A DNA stretch of 9,252 nt from Sphingobacteriales bacterium (GTDB taxonomy: Bacteria; Bacteroidota; Bacteroidia; Chitinophagales; Chitinophagaceae): positions 1 to 9,252 of the forward strand of contig JAHEZF010000051.1 of assembly GCA_023251215.1 (NCBI GenBank), read 5' to 3'. The notes beneath the pieces are model-generated. The model ran no database searches. It was not told the origin of the DNA and saw nothing but the letters and a program-made list of their open reading frames with translations. Every line of letters begins with the position of its first letter. Position 1 is the first letter of the stretch. The translations under genes were made by a program, and so were the position numbers. This document shows, piece by piece, positions 1 to 6,688 of the stretch.

Positions 1-2
1 CC

Positions 3-122
3 GTATTCAACGGCACGGATTTGCCGATGCTTACACATAGAACGCTCCGCGTAGGAAAATATACTGTAAAAAATGAGGAAGGTGAAATCTTGGTAGAAGT
101 ATTGAGGGTAGTCAAACCCTGA
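3..122 (+). CDS. C-terminal end of an unrecognised protein (cut by window edge)
   Basis: An open frame runs in from the left edge and stops at TGA 120-122, giving 39 residues that begin VFNGTDLPML and end VLRVVKP. The stretch GKYTVKNEEGEILVEVLRV looks like two short beta strands joined by a charged turn, so the end of a beta-rich domain is plausible. I do not recognise the family and give no function. The support is only that the frame is open to the edge with protein-like composition, and that a stop is followed by a gap without a gene. At this length a chance open frame is possible. Confidence 0.45.
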   Translation, partial: VFNGTDLPMLTHRTLRVGKYTVKNEEGEILVEVLRVVKP

Positions 123-172
123 CGCAGAGATGTTCGTATAGATGAGGATAACTCATTTTACATTTCTTAATC

Positions 173-180
173 TACCTTTG
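173..180 (+). promoter_or_regulatory. possible Bacteroidota -7 box upstream of the barrel gene
   Basis: TACCTTTG is an exact match to the Bacteroidota primary-sigma -7 consensus TAnnTTTG. No TTTG or TTG lies at the usual distance of about 19-21 bases upstream, so it is only half a promoter. If used, it would give a leader of roughly 170 nt before the ATG at 360. Apart from this, the gap 123-359 shows no supportable gene. Confidence 0.3.
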
Positions 181-359
181 GATACGCAAAAAATTATATG
201 CCCGGTACTTCATGAATGGATTCAGTTCATTACATCTTTTTGACAGGCATTATATCCGAACCCAAACAGAATGCGACGATTGATAAATAGTAAGTGAAAT
301 GACTTTTTTGTCACAGTCCTGGTCAGAAAGAATCCGTAACTTTTCAGAAATTATATCTT

Positions 360-971
360 ATGCGAAAGCTCATTGTCTGTTTGATTTTTGTTATTCCTGT
401 ATTTTCTTATGGCCAATTTCATCTGGGCATTGGTCTGAAAGCTGGTGTTAATTTTGCCAATGTAAGCAATGCTTCATCAATTAATAGCAGCAATTCCAGC
501 GGCTTTATGGTGGGTGGTTTCATAGGATCTCATAAAAAACTGATCGGCTTCCATACCGAACTGATTTTTTCCCGGCAGGGTTATGATTATAAAACCAATA
601 CCAATTCAGGCACGGTAAAACTCGACTACATTATATTGCCCCAATTGATTGCCCTGAACTTTGGTAAATACCTTTCCATCCAGGGTGGCGGCCAGCTGGC
701 GTTTTTGCTGAATGCCAAAGTGGACAGCGCTACAGGAAACAGTAACCCCTATGGCGACATCATGAATTTTTATAACCGCTTTGACTATGGCTTTGCACTT
801 GGCGCTGAAATATGCCCGGCAAAAGGATTGATAGTAGGAGCCCGGTATAATAAAAGTCTTCATGACCTGTACAAGTCGGTAACATTTAACGGAAGTCAAA
901 TCTCGTTTGCCCGCCCCGATCTGCAGAGTAATGTGGTGCAATTATATGCAGGCTGGAGGCTTGGAAAATAA
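360..971 (+). CDS. PorT-family outer-membrane beta-barrel protein
   Basis: The 203-residue protein starts with a signal peptide: a short basic start (MRKL), a hydrophobic core (about 4-16) and a likely cut after SYGQ near residue 19. The mature part opens with the block GIGLKAGVNFANVS, typical of the small Bacteroidota porin-like barrel families (PorT / outer membrane beta-barrel). Alternating hydrophobic and polar strands continue through HTELIFSRQGYDYK (65-78), KLDYIILPQLIALNF (87-101), FDYGFALGAEI (141-151) and VVQLYAGWRLGK (192-203). It should sit in the outer membrane as an eight-to-ten-stranded barrel. Family members are seldom characterised; PorT itself is needed for type IX secretion, but nothing here shows that role. 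The start is supported by the signal peptide. No Shine-Dalgarno site is visible, which is usual in this phylum. Confidence 0.85.
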   Translation: MRKLIVCLIFVIPVFSYGQFHLGIGLKAGVNFANVSNASSINSSNSSGFMVGGFIGSHKKLIGFHTELIFSRQGYDYKTNTNSGTVKLDYIILPQLIALNFGKYLSIQGGGQLAFLLNAKVDSATGNSNPYGDIMNFYNRFDYGFALGAEICPAKGLIVGARYNKSLHDLYKSVTFNGSQISFARPDLQSNVVQLYAGWRLGK

Positions 972-1068
972 TTTTAAACTTTTGCTATAATGATGATGGA
1001 CAGTATCAATGGAGAAACATTGTTGTTTACTTTTGGGAAAGAATAAATACCGCTGATAATAAATCAAA

Positions 1069-1101
1069 CAGGTCATCCCGTTTTAAATGCAGGATGACCT
1101 G
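1069..1101. terminator. hairpin terminator between the converging barrel and osmC genes
   Basis: CAGGTCATCC (1069-1078) and GGATGACCTG (1092-1101) form a perfect 10-bp stem with a 13-nt loop. AAACA before it and CTGTTT after it can extend the stem past a small bulge. It lies between two converging genes (ends at 971 and 1123), the expected place for a shared terminator. Neither side has a clean run of Ts, so efficiency and direction are uncertain. Confidence 0.6.
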
Positions 1102-1122
1102 GTCTGTTTAGACAGAAGCAGT

Positions 1123-1533
1123 TTACATCAATGATGCTTCCATTGTAATATTCGTATTCAGCGATTTGCTGATGGGACAATTTGCCCTTGCTTCCTCTGC
1201 ACATTCAGCAAATTTATCCGGCTTCATCCTTGGTACCTTAGCTTTTACTTCCAGGTGGCTTTCAGTAATGGCGCCATCTTCCAGTGTAATGGTGCAGGTG
1301 GTTTCGATTTTCCTGGGAGTAAACCCGGCAGCACCTAAAACAAAACTAAGCTTCATGGAAAAGCAGCTTGAATGTGCCGCAGCTACCAGTTCTTCAGGGT
1401 TAGTAAATATTCCGTCTTCAAAACGGCTTTTAAAATCATATTTTTTATTCTTTAAAACACCGGATTGGGTTGTTACTTTACCCATTCCTTCTTTACCGGT
1501 GCCTTTCCAATTAGCGGTTGCTGTTCTTTTCAT
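1123..1533 (-). CDS. osmC: OsmC-family peroxiredoxin
   Basis: The 136-residue protein matches the OsmC branch of the OsmC/Ohr family along its whole length. These cytoplasmic thiol peroxidases reduce organic hydroperoxides and H2O2. The opening RTATANWKGTGKEGMGKVTT is the OsmC start. The two redox cysteines are visible as C57 in AAHSSCFSM and C119 in ANCPISKSL. The conserved arginine is probably R37 (SRFEDG), and the conserved acid E47/E48 lies in TNPEELVAAAHSSC. Extra cysteines sit at 80 and 111. The length is normal for the family. The gene lies 62 bp after scpA on the same strand, with a strong palindrome in the gap. No promoter match is visible in that gap, so read-through from scpA is possible. 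Confidence 0.93.
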   Translation of the reverse strand: MKRTATANWKGTGKEGMGKVTTQSGVLKNKKYDFKSRFEDGIFTNPEELVAAAHSSCFSMKLSFVLGAAGFTPRKIETTCTITLEDGAITESHLEVKAKVPRMKPDKFAECAEEARANCPISKSLNTNITMEASLM

Positions 1534-1551
1534 GATTAAAAGTTTTGCTCC

Positions 1552-1583
1552 CTTTCCCGCCTGCCAGCTGGCAGGCCTGAAAG
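1552..1583. repeat. G/C-rich perfect palindrome between scpA and osmC
   Basis: GCCTGCCAG/CTGGCAGGC (1559-1576) is an uninterrupted 18-bp palindrome. After two mismatched positions the arms continue as CTTTC (1552-1556) and GAAAG (1579-1583), so 14 of 16 positions pair. Hairpins built on CCTGCC/GGCAGG are, from general knowledge, frequent intergenic repeats in Bacteroidota genomes. Here it could end scpA transcription or form a leader hairpin for osmC. No long T-run follows on the minus strand. Confidence 0.65.
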
Positions 1584-1595
1584 AGGTGTTAGAAA

Positions 1596-2402
1596 TTATG
1601 TTTGGTTTTGTTCCTCTCCATTGGATCCTTCGGACAGTTCGGCCAGTCGTTTTTCAGGGTCATTGTATTCAATGATAAAATTATTCTTTCCTTCACCGAT
1701 AATTATTTTAAGAAATTTTTGCTGCACTAATTCAAGAAGCGACAGGAAAAGAAAAATAGCATGCACCCTGTTTTCGCAGTTTTCAAATATTTTTTCAAAC
1801 GACAAGATTCTTTGTTCTCTCGCCTGCGATAGCATATGGTCCCGGCTGCCTTCCATAGTATAATTATACGGTACTATGGTATGAACAGGTTTATTAATGC
1901 GGTCAGAATATTTGTGCATGGCCCGCTCAAAGGCCCGCATAAGTTTGAATAAAGTGATATTCTGTATCTCAGTTCCTTCGCCGGCCTCCTCGCCTATCCG
2001 GGATAATTCCCGCTGGATGTTTCCTCTTTTAACCATCAGCATCCGCAGCGCTTCCATTTCCGCCATTTGTGCTGAAGCTTCTTTGAATTTTTTGTATTCG
2101 AGTATTTTGCTGATGAGTTCCTGGCGGGGATCAATCTCATTTCCTTCTGCATCCAGTTCTTTGCGGGGCAGCAGCATTTTGGCTTTTATACGCATCAGCG
2201 TAGAAATAAATAATATAAACTCACTGCTTAACTCAATGTTCAGCTCTTCGCCTTTATGAATATATTCCAGAAAATCATTTATGATTTTAGTTATAGGAAT
2301 ATTGTAAATATCCAGTTCGTCTCTTTCAATAAAAAATAACAGCAGGTCAAAGGGCCCTTCAAATTGGGGAAGCTTTATCTGGTAGGATGTATTGCTCACC
2401 AT
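1596..2402 (-). CDS. scpA: segregation and condensation protein A (ScpA)
   Basis: The 268-residue protein is the kleisin subunit of the bacterial condensin SMC-ScpA-ScpB, which bridges SMC heads and helps separate chromosomes. The kleisin signature is clear: YQIKLPQFEGPFDLLLFFIERDELDIYNIPI (7-37), then the helix EFILFISTLMRIKAKMLLPR (61-80) that contacts SMC. A charged helical middle follows (92-170), and the C-terminal winged-helix part includes FLFLSLLELVQQKFLKI (217-233). The length is typical. The tail SEGSNGEEQNQT is a normal variable end. No scpB lies next to it, unlike in many Firmicutes. The start ATG at 2402 agrees with the family N-terminus. A hairpin lies 16 bp upstream. Confidence 0.95.
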   Translation of the reverse strand: MVSNTSYQIKLPQFEGPFDLLLFFIERDELDIYNIPITKIINDFLEYIHKGEELNIELSSEFILFISTLMRIKAKMLLPRKELDAEGNEIDPRQELISKILEYKKFKEASAQMAEMEALRMLMVKRGNIQRELSRIGEEAGEGTEIQNITLFKLMRAFERAMHKYSDRINKPVHTIVPYNYTMEGSRDHMLSQAREQRILSFEKIFENCENRVHAIFLFLSLLELVQQKFLKIIIGEGKNNFIIEYNDPEKRLAELSEGSNGEEQNQT

Positions 2403-2418
2403 ATTGAAAAATTATAAA

Positions 2419-2452
2419 AGCTCTGTTGCAGAAATAATTCTGTAACAGGGCT
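2419..2452 (-). terminator. stem-loop between mscL and scpA, probable mscL terminator
   Basis: AGCTCTGTTGCAGAA (2419-2433) pairs with TTCTGTAACAGGGCT (2438-2452), a 15-bp stem with two G-U pairs and a 4-nt ATAA loop. Read on the minus strand, it is followed by TTTATAATTTTT, a fair U-tract, which fits an intrinsic terminator for mscL. It also sits directly after an exact TAnnTTTG box (2460-2453), so it could instead be the first part of an scpA leader. Confidence 0.65.
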
Positions 2453-2460
2453 CAAAAATA
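2453..2460 (-). promoter_or_regulatory. possible -7 box for scpA
   Basis: On the minus strand the sequence reads TATTTTTG, an exact TAnnTTTG match 50 bp before the scpA ATG. No TTTG/TTG partner lies about 19-21 bp upstream. The predicted transcript start would fall in the first arm of the 2419-2452 stem-loop. Confidence 0.35.
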
Positions 2461-2510
2461 AGGGAAATATGTTTCTGAACCACCTGCAGTCCAGCGTTGA
2501 AACAATGCTT

Positions 2511-2885
2511 TTATTTTTTCAAAGCATCTCTTATCTCCATAAGCAGTTTGTCGGTTGAAGAAGGTTCTGCAGGTGCAGGCTGAGTTTCTTCCTTTTTTTT
2601 CTTACTGGAGTTCATTCCTTTTATCAGTATAAAAAGAGAAAAAACAATCAGGAGGAAATTAATGATGGCCTGGATAAAAGCCCCGTATTGGATGACGACG
2701 CCATTCACATTGGTAGACAGTGATTCAAAGCTTTGGCCGATAAAAGAACCAAGTATCGGCATCAATATTTTATCAGTTAGAGCAGTGATAATAACGCCAA
2801 ATGCCCCGCCTATAATAACGGCAACGACGAGGTCCATCACATTGCCTTTTGTTGCAAACTCTTTGAATTCTTTGAGCATACCCAT
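2511..2885 (-). CDS. mscL: large-conductance mechanosensitive channel MscL
   Basis: The 124-residue inner-membrane protein forms a homopentameric pore that opens under high membrane tension and releases solutes during hypo-osmotic shock. The N-terminal amphipathic helix MGMLKEFKEFATKGN (1-15) leads into the pore-lining TM1 NVMDLVVAVIIGGAFGVIITAL (15-36) with the expected glycine/alanine packing. A short periplasmic loop follows (about 46-66). TM2 is AFIQAIINFLLIVFSLFILIKG (69-90). A basic KKKK cluster (95-98) and the C-terminal bundle helix (about 112-123) complete the fold. The family usually has 120-150 residues. Starting at the first of two close ATGs gives the best match to the family N-terminus. 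It begins 42 bp after the ppk2 stop, so joint transcription is likely. Confidence 0.97.
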   Translation of the reverse strand: MGMLKEFKEFATKGNVMDLVVAVIIGGAFGVIITALTDKILMPILGSFIGQSFESLSTNVNGVVIQYGAFIQAIINFLLIVFSLFILIKGMNSSKKKKEETQPAPAEPSSTDKLLMEIRDALKK

Positions 2886-2927
2886 TTGTTTTTATTTTTT
2901 TGGTGAATGAATCGGAAACAATATAGG

Positions 2928-3677
2928 TTATTCTTTCTTTAGCCCAGGGTACTGCATATCAAGACCTTTCAGCAAATCACATAAATGTGAAGCGATGAAG
3001 TATTCTTTGTACCAGTTTTGGTCAGAGGGTACAATGGTCCAGGTAGCATTATTACAATTCTCAAAACACTCTTCGTACATATGCATATAAATATTCCAAA
3101 GTTTTGCTTCTTCAAAATCATTTTCATTATACTTCCACATTTTTGCCGGGTCTTTCATTCTTTCCGCAAGCCGGTCATGCTGTTCTTCGGGAGAAATATG
3201 GAGATAAAATTTTAAGATATGAGTATTATTGTGTTCCTGCAGCAATTCTTCAAAATGATTAATTGCTTTCATTCTTTTTTTGGCCGTTTCATCATCGCAC
3301 CATTTGTGAACTCTTGTTACTAAAATATCTTCATAATGCGACCGGTTGAACAATTGAATCATTCCTTTTGCCGGTGCATGCTCATGAACCCGCCATAAAA
3401 AATCATGAGAAAGTTCTTCAGGTGCAGGCGCTTTAAATGATTTTACAGTAACTCCCTGCGGATTCAGCTTGCCAAACACATTCCGTATTACTCCATCTTT
3501 TCCGCTGCCATCCATCCCTTGTATCACTACCAGAACCGAATGCTTGTTTTCAGCATAAAGGAGATTCTGCAACGCATCCAGTTTGTTCAGTATCTCTTCT
3601 GTTTTTGCTTTGATTTCTTTTTTGTCCAGATCTTTCGGGGCTCTTGTACTGATATCAGCCAGTTTAATTTCTGCCAT
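2928..3677 (-). CDS. ppk2: PPK2-family polyphosphate:nucleotide phosphotransferase
   Basis: The 249-residue cytoplasmic enzyme moves phosphate between inorganic polyphosphate and nucleotides. Visible parts are the Walker A loop GMDGSGKDG (54-62), the Walker B-like FNRSHYEDILVTRVH (110-124), and the lid region around SPEEQHDRLAERMKDPAKMW (162-181). NPQGVTVKSFKAPAPEE (72-88) is also a family block. The FNRSHYED form of Walker B and the single-domain length suggest the class III-like group (polyphosphate:AMP/ADP phosphotransferases), as in Cytophaga; the class is inferred. It is divergent from the EamA exporter across a 73-bp gap and is followed by mscL after 42 bp. Confidence 0.93.
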   Translation of the reverse strand: MAEIKLADISTRAPKDLDKKEIKAKTEEILNKLDALQNLLYAENKHSVLVVIQGMDGSGKDGVIRNVFGKLNPQGVTVKSFKAPAPEELSHDFLWRVHEHAPAKGMIQLFNRSHYEDILVTRVHKWCDDETAKKRMKAINHFEELLQEHNNTHILKFYLHISPEEQHDRLAERMKDPAKMWKYNENDFEEAKLWNIYMHMYEECFENCNNATWTIVPSDQNWYKEYFIASHLCDLLKGLDMQYPGLKKE

Positions 3678-3734
3678 ACATATAAGTTAACATACAATAT
3701 TAAAATATTTTATTCTCATCTGCACCGCATTCTG

Positions 3735-3742
3735 CACCTTTG
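3735..3742 (+). promoter_or_regulatory. probable -7 box for the EamA exporter
   Basis: CACCTTTG followed by CACCC matches TAnnTTTG at seven of eight positions, and the TTTGCA form is common in this group. It ends 8 bp before the ATG at 3751, so the transcript would be nearly leaderless. No clear -33 TTTG is present. Confidence 0.4.
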
Positions 3743-3750
3743 CACCCGTA

Positions 3751-4689
3751 ATGAAAACAAATCATGTATTGATCAAATGGGGATTATTTATACTGTTATC
3801 ATTTATCTGGGGCAGCAGTTTTCTGCTTATGCTTATCGGGCTGGAACAGCTTAATGCCTGGCAGGTGGCAGCACTCAGGCTTTTTTCAGCCGGCATCATT
3901 ATGTTTCCTTTTGTTTGGTCTGTTCTCAAAAAAATTCCAAATGAAAAAATCGTTTATATCATCCTGACGGGACTGTTGGGTAGTTTTTTCCCTGCCTTTC
4001 TTTTTTGCCTTGCCGAGACCCGCCTTGACAGCTCCTTTACCGGTACGCTGAATTCCCTCACTCCTATTTTTGTAATCCTGGTCGGTATATTTTTTTTCAA
4101 TTTAAAAGTAAAATGGCAACAGGTGATCGGTATCCTCATCAGTTTCGCCGGGAGCATTTGCCTTTTCATGGCCAAAAGCGGGAAGACTGGCGACCTGCTA
4201 TATGTCGGTTTTATTATACTGGGAACATTTTTTTATGGATTAAATGTAAATATGATTGGCAAAAAGCTCCAAAAAATCCCATCCTTTGATATCGGCGTAT
4301 TGGCCTTTTCATTTTTATCAATCCCTTCATTAATTATATTATTGGCATTGGGTACCCATCATCTCAATTTTAATGACTGGCATGTTATTTATTCAGTCGG
4401 CGCCAGCGTTGTATTGGGTATCCTGGGCACTACGGTTGCTTCAGTATTGTTTTATGTATTGCTCAAAAAAGCCGGGGGTGTTTTTGCCAGCACCGTTACT
4501 TACGGAATACCTTTTATTGCCATTTTCTGGGGTTGGATATATCACGAAAAAATTACAGTAGCAGTTATTCTTAGCCTACTGATTATTTTGGCGGGCATCT
4601 TTATCACCAATGCAAATGAAAAACCCATCAGGTGGCTGACGGGTCTGATAAAAAAAGATAAGACAGAAAATAATACTACACTGCCATAA
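3751..4689 (+). CDS. EamA/DMT-superfamily exporter
   Basis: The 312-residue inner-membrane protein has the two-repeat layout of drug/metabolite transporters, with about ten membrane helices. The first EamA repeat (about 10-140) opens with FILLSFIWGSSFLLMLIGLEQ, including the family's WGSSF motif, and includes RLFSAGIIMF (43-52) and the end-of-repeat block QQVIGILISFAGSICLF (123-139). The second repeat (about 149-287) includes GFIILGTFFYGLNV and ends ITVAVILSLLIILAGIFIT. A charged cytoplasmic tail, KKDKTENN, closes the protein. DMT members export amino acids, nucleosides or toxic compounds, and the substrate cannot be read from sequence. The last 14 bp overlap the 3' end of frr, which runs the other way. 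Confidence 0.93.
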   Translation: MKTNHVLIKWGLFILLSFIWGSSFLLMLIGLEQLNAWQVAALRLFSAGIIMFPFVWSVLKKIPNEKIVYIILTGLLGSFFPAFLFCLAETRLDSSFTGTLNSLTPIFVILVGIFFFNLKVKWQQVIGILISFAGSICLFMAKSGKTGDLLYVGFIILGTFFYGLNVNMIGKKLQKIPSFDIGVLAFSFLSIPSLIILLALGTHHLNFNDWHVIYSVGASVVLGILGTTVASVLFYVLLKKAGGVFASTVTYGIPFIAIFWGWIYHEKITVAVILSLLIILAGIFITNANEKPIRWLTGLIKKDKTENNTTLP

Positions 4690-5239
4690 TTTCTTTTTCT
4701 TTCGAAGCCAGGTGTTTTTCAACAACAGATATAAATTTATCTGTTACCTGCTGTACATCGGATTCCGCATCTTTGGCTGCATCCTCACTTAACCCGGTTT
4801 TCTGAAGTCTTTTAATATGCTCAATGGCATCACGCCGGATATTCCGGATAGCCACCCTTGAGTGTTCACCTTCTCCCTGGCATTTCTTTACCAATTCTTT
4901 TCTTCTTTCTTCAGTCAGTGGCGGAAGAAAAAGCCTGATGAGGTTACCATCGTTTTGTGGATTAATGCCAATATTGGCAGCTAAAATGGCTTTTTCAATT
5001 GGCTGCAGCATATTTTTTTCCCAGGGTTGTATGCTTAATGTACGGGCATCCATTACACTTACATTGGCAACCTGATTAATCGGCAGTGGTGAACCGTAAT
5101 AATCAACTATTATTCCATCCAGCATTTGGGGGTTGGCTTTTCCTGCTCTTATTTTTATCAATTCAGCTTCCAGGTGATTGATCGCTTTTTTCATGTGATC
5201 TTCAGCTGTAGCAACAATTGATGGAATACTTTCTGGCAT
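4676..5239 (-). CDS. frr: ribosome recycling factor
   Basis: The 187-residue protein works with EF-G to split the ribosome after termination. Family length is about 185. It shows the tRNA-mimic layout: an alpha-helical domain I formed by residues about 1-30 and 105-187, and a beta domain II between them. Recognisable blocks are KIRAGKANPQMLDGIIVDYYG (29-49), VANVSVMDARTLSIQPW (57-73), LPPLTEERRKELVKKCQGE (105-123) and HSRVAIRNIRRDA (126-138), which includes the arginines that contact 23S rRNA. It has its own well-formed promoter (5302-5332) and a leader hairpin. Its stop lies inside the end of the EamA gene on the other strand. Confidence 0.97.
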   Translation of the reverse strand: MPESIPSIVATAEDHMKKAINHLEAELIKIRAGKANPQMLDGIIVDYYGSPLPINQVANVSVMDARTLSIQPWEKNMLQPIEKAILAANIGINPQNDGNLIRLFLPPLTEERRKELVKKCQGEGEHSRVAIRNIRRDAIEHIKRLQKTGLSEDAAKDAESDVQQVTDKFISVVEKHLASKEKEIMAV

Positions 5240-5259
5240 AAATTTTTTTTAGAAAATTA

Positions 5260-5298
5260 TCCAACATCCCGATTACTATCGGGATTAATGCTGTTGGA
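5260..5298 (-). repeat. nested inverted repeat in the frr leader
   Basis: The outer arms are TCCAACA (5260-5266) and TGTTGGA (5292-5298). Inside them, TCCCGAT (5267-5273) and ATCGGGA (5278-5284) form a perfect inner hairpin with a TACT loop. The two stems abut on one side and are separated by a 7-nt bulge (5285-5291) on the other. CCCGAT...ATCGGG hairpins are, from general knowledge, a frequent intergenic repeat type in Bacteroidota. The predicted frr transcript start falls at its right edge. It could also act as a weak terminator for the WecA-type gene. Confidence 0.65.
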
Positions 5299-5301
5299 AA
5301 G

Positions 5302-5332
5302 CAAAGCTAATAAAACAGGTGATTTTTCCAAA
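5302..5332 (-). promoter_or_regulatory. frr promoter, Bacteroidota type
   Basis: On the minus strand TTTG (5332-5329) is followed after exactly 19 bases by TAGCTTTG (5309-5302) and then C. This matches the Bacteroidota primary-sigma pattern of a -33 TTTG, a 19-21 base spacer and TAnnTTTG. It is the best promoter match in the window. The predicted start near 5296 leaves a leader of about 57 nt before the frr ATG. Confidence 0.7.
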
Positions 5333-5385
5333 TGAGGTATACAATAAAAAGTCTTTGCTTCTGAATATCGGGCAGGTTTATTTTT

Positions 5386-6522
5386 TTAGTTCTGATCTGC
5401 TATTGCAGTTTCCTGCTTTAAGGTTACCACTTTCGATGTGGTTTTTAGTTCAGTAGTACCGTTGATGCGTTTGGCAATAACCATTCTGCGACGGCGGGGC
5501 TGGCGGTAATACAATAATCCAAATCCGGCAAATGCGAGAGTAAGCATGATCAACAACAGGTAATTAGGGCCTAATGAGCGGCCAAACCATGCCAGCAATA
5601 TAAAGCCGATATTAATTCCTATACAAGTTAAAGTTACCCCCACATGACCTAATCCTCTTTCGAGCAGAAGGTGATGCACATGGTTGCGGTCGGGAGTAAA
5701 AGGCGACTTGCCATTAGCAATGCGGATACTGAAAACACGAAGTGTATCCAGCAGTGGGACAATCAGAATAGCGAAACCAATAACAACGGCTGATTGAACC
5801 GGGACGGCTACCAGCGGGGCATTGGCAACATTAATAAATTTTATAACCAGGATCGAATTCACTAAGCCAATCATTAAGGAACCCGAATCCCCCATAAATA
5901 TTTTAGCGGGATGATGATTGAAAATTATGAATGCTACCAGGCTACCAGCAAGTGAAAATGCAAGTAATGTGTACGCTTGCTGGCCAACGATAAAAAAATA
6001 AATTCCCAAAATTGTCATTGTAAGAATACCAAGGCTGGTGGCAAGACCATCTATACCATCAATAAGATTAAAAGAATTGATAACGACGATAATGGTTAGA
6101 TAAGATAAAGCAAGCCCAAAAGCTTCCGGCACTTCGTTGAACCCTAATAATCCATACATACTGTCTAACCGGATGCCGCCAAGATGAATAAGGATGGAAG
6201 CCGCAATAACCTGCCCCACAAATTTCTTACTGGCTGATAATACCATCAGGTCGTCTTTTAAACCCAGAAAGAAAATAACGAGGGCTGCGGCAAAAAAATA
6301 TTGAAACTCGGGATTCAGGTAACCCTGAATAGAGAGAAGCGAGGCCAGCAAAAAGCCACCAAAAATAGCCACACCGCCAAGTGATGCCACCGGCCGGGTA
6401 TGTACTTTTCTTTCATCGGGAATATCATACAACTTTTTCTGTTCAGCAATTTGTAAGATTACGGGTATAGCCAAAAAAGTGATTATGAATGAAACCGAAG
6501 CTGTTAATAACACATCAAGCAT
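5386..6522 (-). CDS. WecA/TagO-type undecaprenyl-phosphate sugar-1-phosphate transferase
   Basis: The 378-residue polytopic inner-membrane enzyme belongs to the MraY/WecA (GT4) family, which attaches a sugar-1-phosphate, usually GlcNAc-1-P, to undecaprenyl phosphate and so starts O-antigen, capsule or teichoic acid-like glycans. Diagnostic motifs are DIPDERKVHTRPVASLGG (33-50), the Mg-binding aspartates in LGLKDD (86-91), NSFNLIDGIDGLA (149-161), FMGDSGS (209-215) and the nucleotide-binding histidine motif DRNHVHHLL (278-286). About ten or eleven hydrophobic helices span 1-340. The histidine motif indicates the WecA/TagO branch, not MraY. The tail after the PRRRRM cluster (342-347) is polar and cytoplasmic. 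Substrate and final glycan cannot be decided here because no other glycan gene is adjacent. Confidence 0.92.
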   Translation of the reverse strand: MLDVLLTASVSFIITFLAIPVILQIAEQKKLYDIPDERKVHTRPVASLGGVAIFGGFLLASLLSIQGYLNPEFQYFFAAALVIFFLGLKDDLMVLSASKKFVGQVIAASILIHLGGIRLDSMYGLLGFNEVPEAFGLALSYLTIIVVINSFNLIDGIDGLATSLGILTMTILGIYFFIVGQQAYTLLAFSLAGSLVAFIIFNHHPAKIFMGDSGSLMIGLVNSILVIKFINVANAPLVAVPVQSAVVIGFAILIVPLLDTLRVFSIRIANGKSPFTPDRNHVHHLLLERGLGHVGVTLTCIGINIGFILLAWFGRSLGPNYLLLIMLTLAFAGFGLLYYRQPRRRRMVIAKRINGTTELKTTSKVVTLKQETAIADQN

Positions 6523-6548
6523 AAGCCAGATTGATTGGTATTATGATA

Positions 6549-6556
6549 CAAAAATA
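6549..6556 (-). promoter_or_regulatory. possible -7 box for the WecA-type gene
   Basis: The minus strand reads TATTTTTG, an exact TAnnTTTG match 26 bp before the ATG at 6522. No TTTG lies at the expected distance upstream, so only the -7 element is supported. Confidence 0.4.
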
Positions 6557-6655
6557 GGTCTAGTTTTTTCTTACACCTACTTTTTTTAATGTTTTCCAGT
6601 CATTAATTTTTTAACCCACAGGATAACTTGAATTTATTGACGGATGGTTGAACTG

Positions 6656-6688
6656 TTGGATTTTATATCCAAAAAGATTGCACTTTTG
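6656..6688 (+). promoter_or_regulatory. probable promoter of the transketolase subunit gene
   Basis: TTG (6656-6658) is followed after 22 bases by CACTTTTG (6681-6688), seven of eight positions of TAnnTTTG, and then CAG. The predicted start near 6694 lies downstream of the in-frame ATG at 6644 and upstream of the ATG at 6749, which supports the shorter protein. A small inverted repeat GCACT/AGTGC (6680-6684, 6690-6694) surrounds the -7 box. Confidence 0.5.

Noticed and set aside
142..243. Small + strand open frame of 33 codons in the left gap
   Set aside because: No start signal, no recognisable motif and a chance-like length in A/T-rich DNA; a possible -7 box even lies within it.
300..313. 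Short inverted repeat TGAC-TTTTTT-GTCA before the barrel gene
   Set aside because: A four-base stem with a six-base T loop is too short to separate from chance.
606..941. Minus-strand open frame of 111 codons opposite the barrel gene
   Set aside because: The signal peptide and beta-strand pattern support the + strand gene; the opposite frame shows no motif.
1166..1675. Long + strand open frame of 169 codons opposite osmC and scpA
   Set aside because: It is the antisense of two well-supported genes and runs through an intergenic palindrome, with no family-like sequence of its own.
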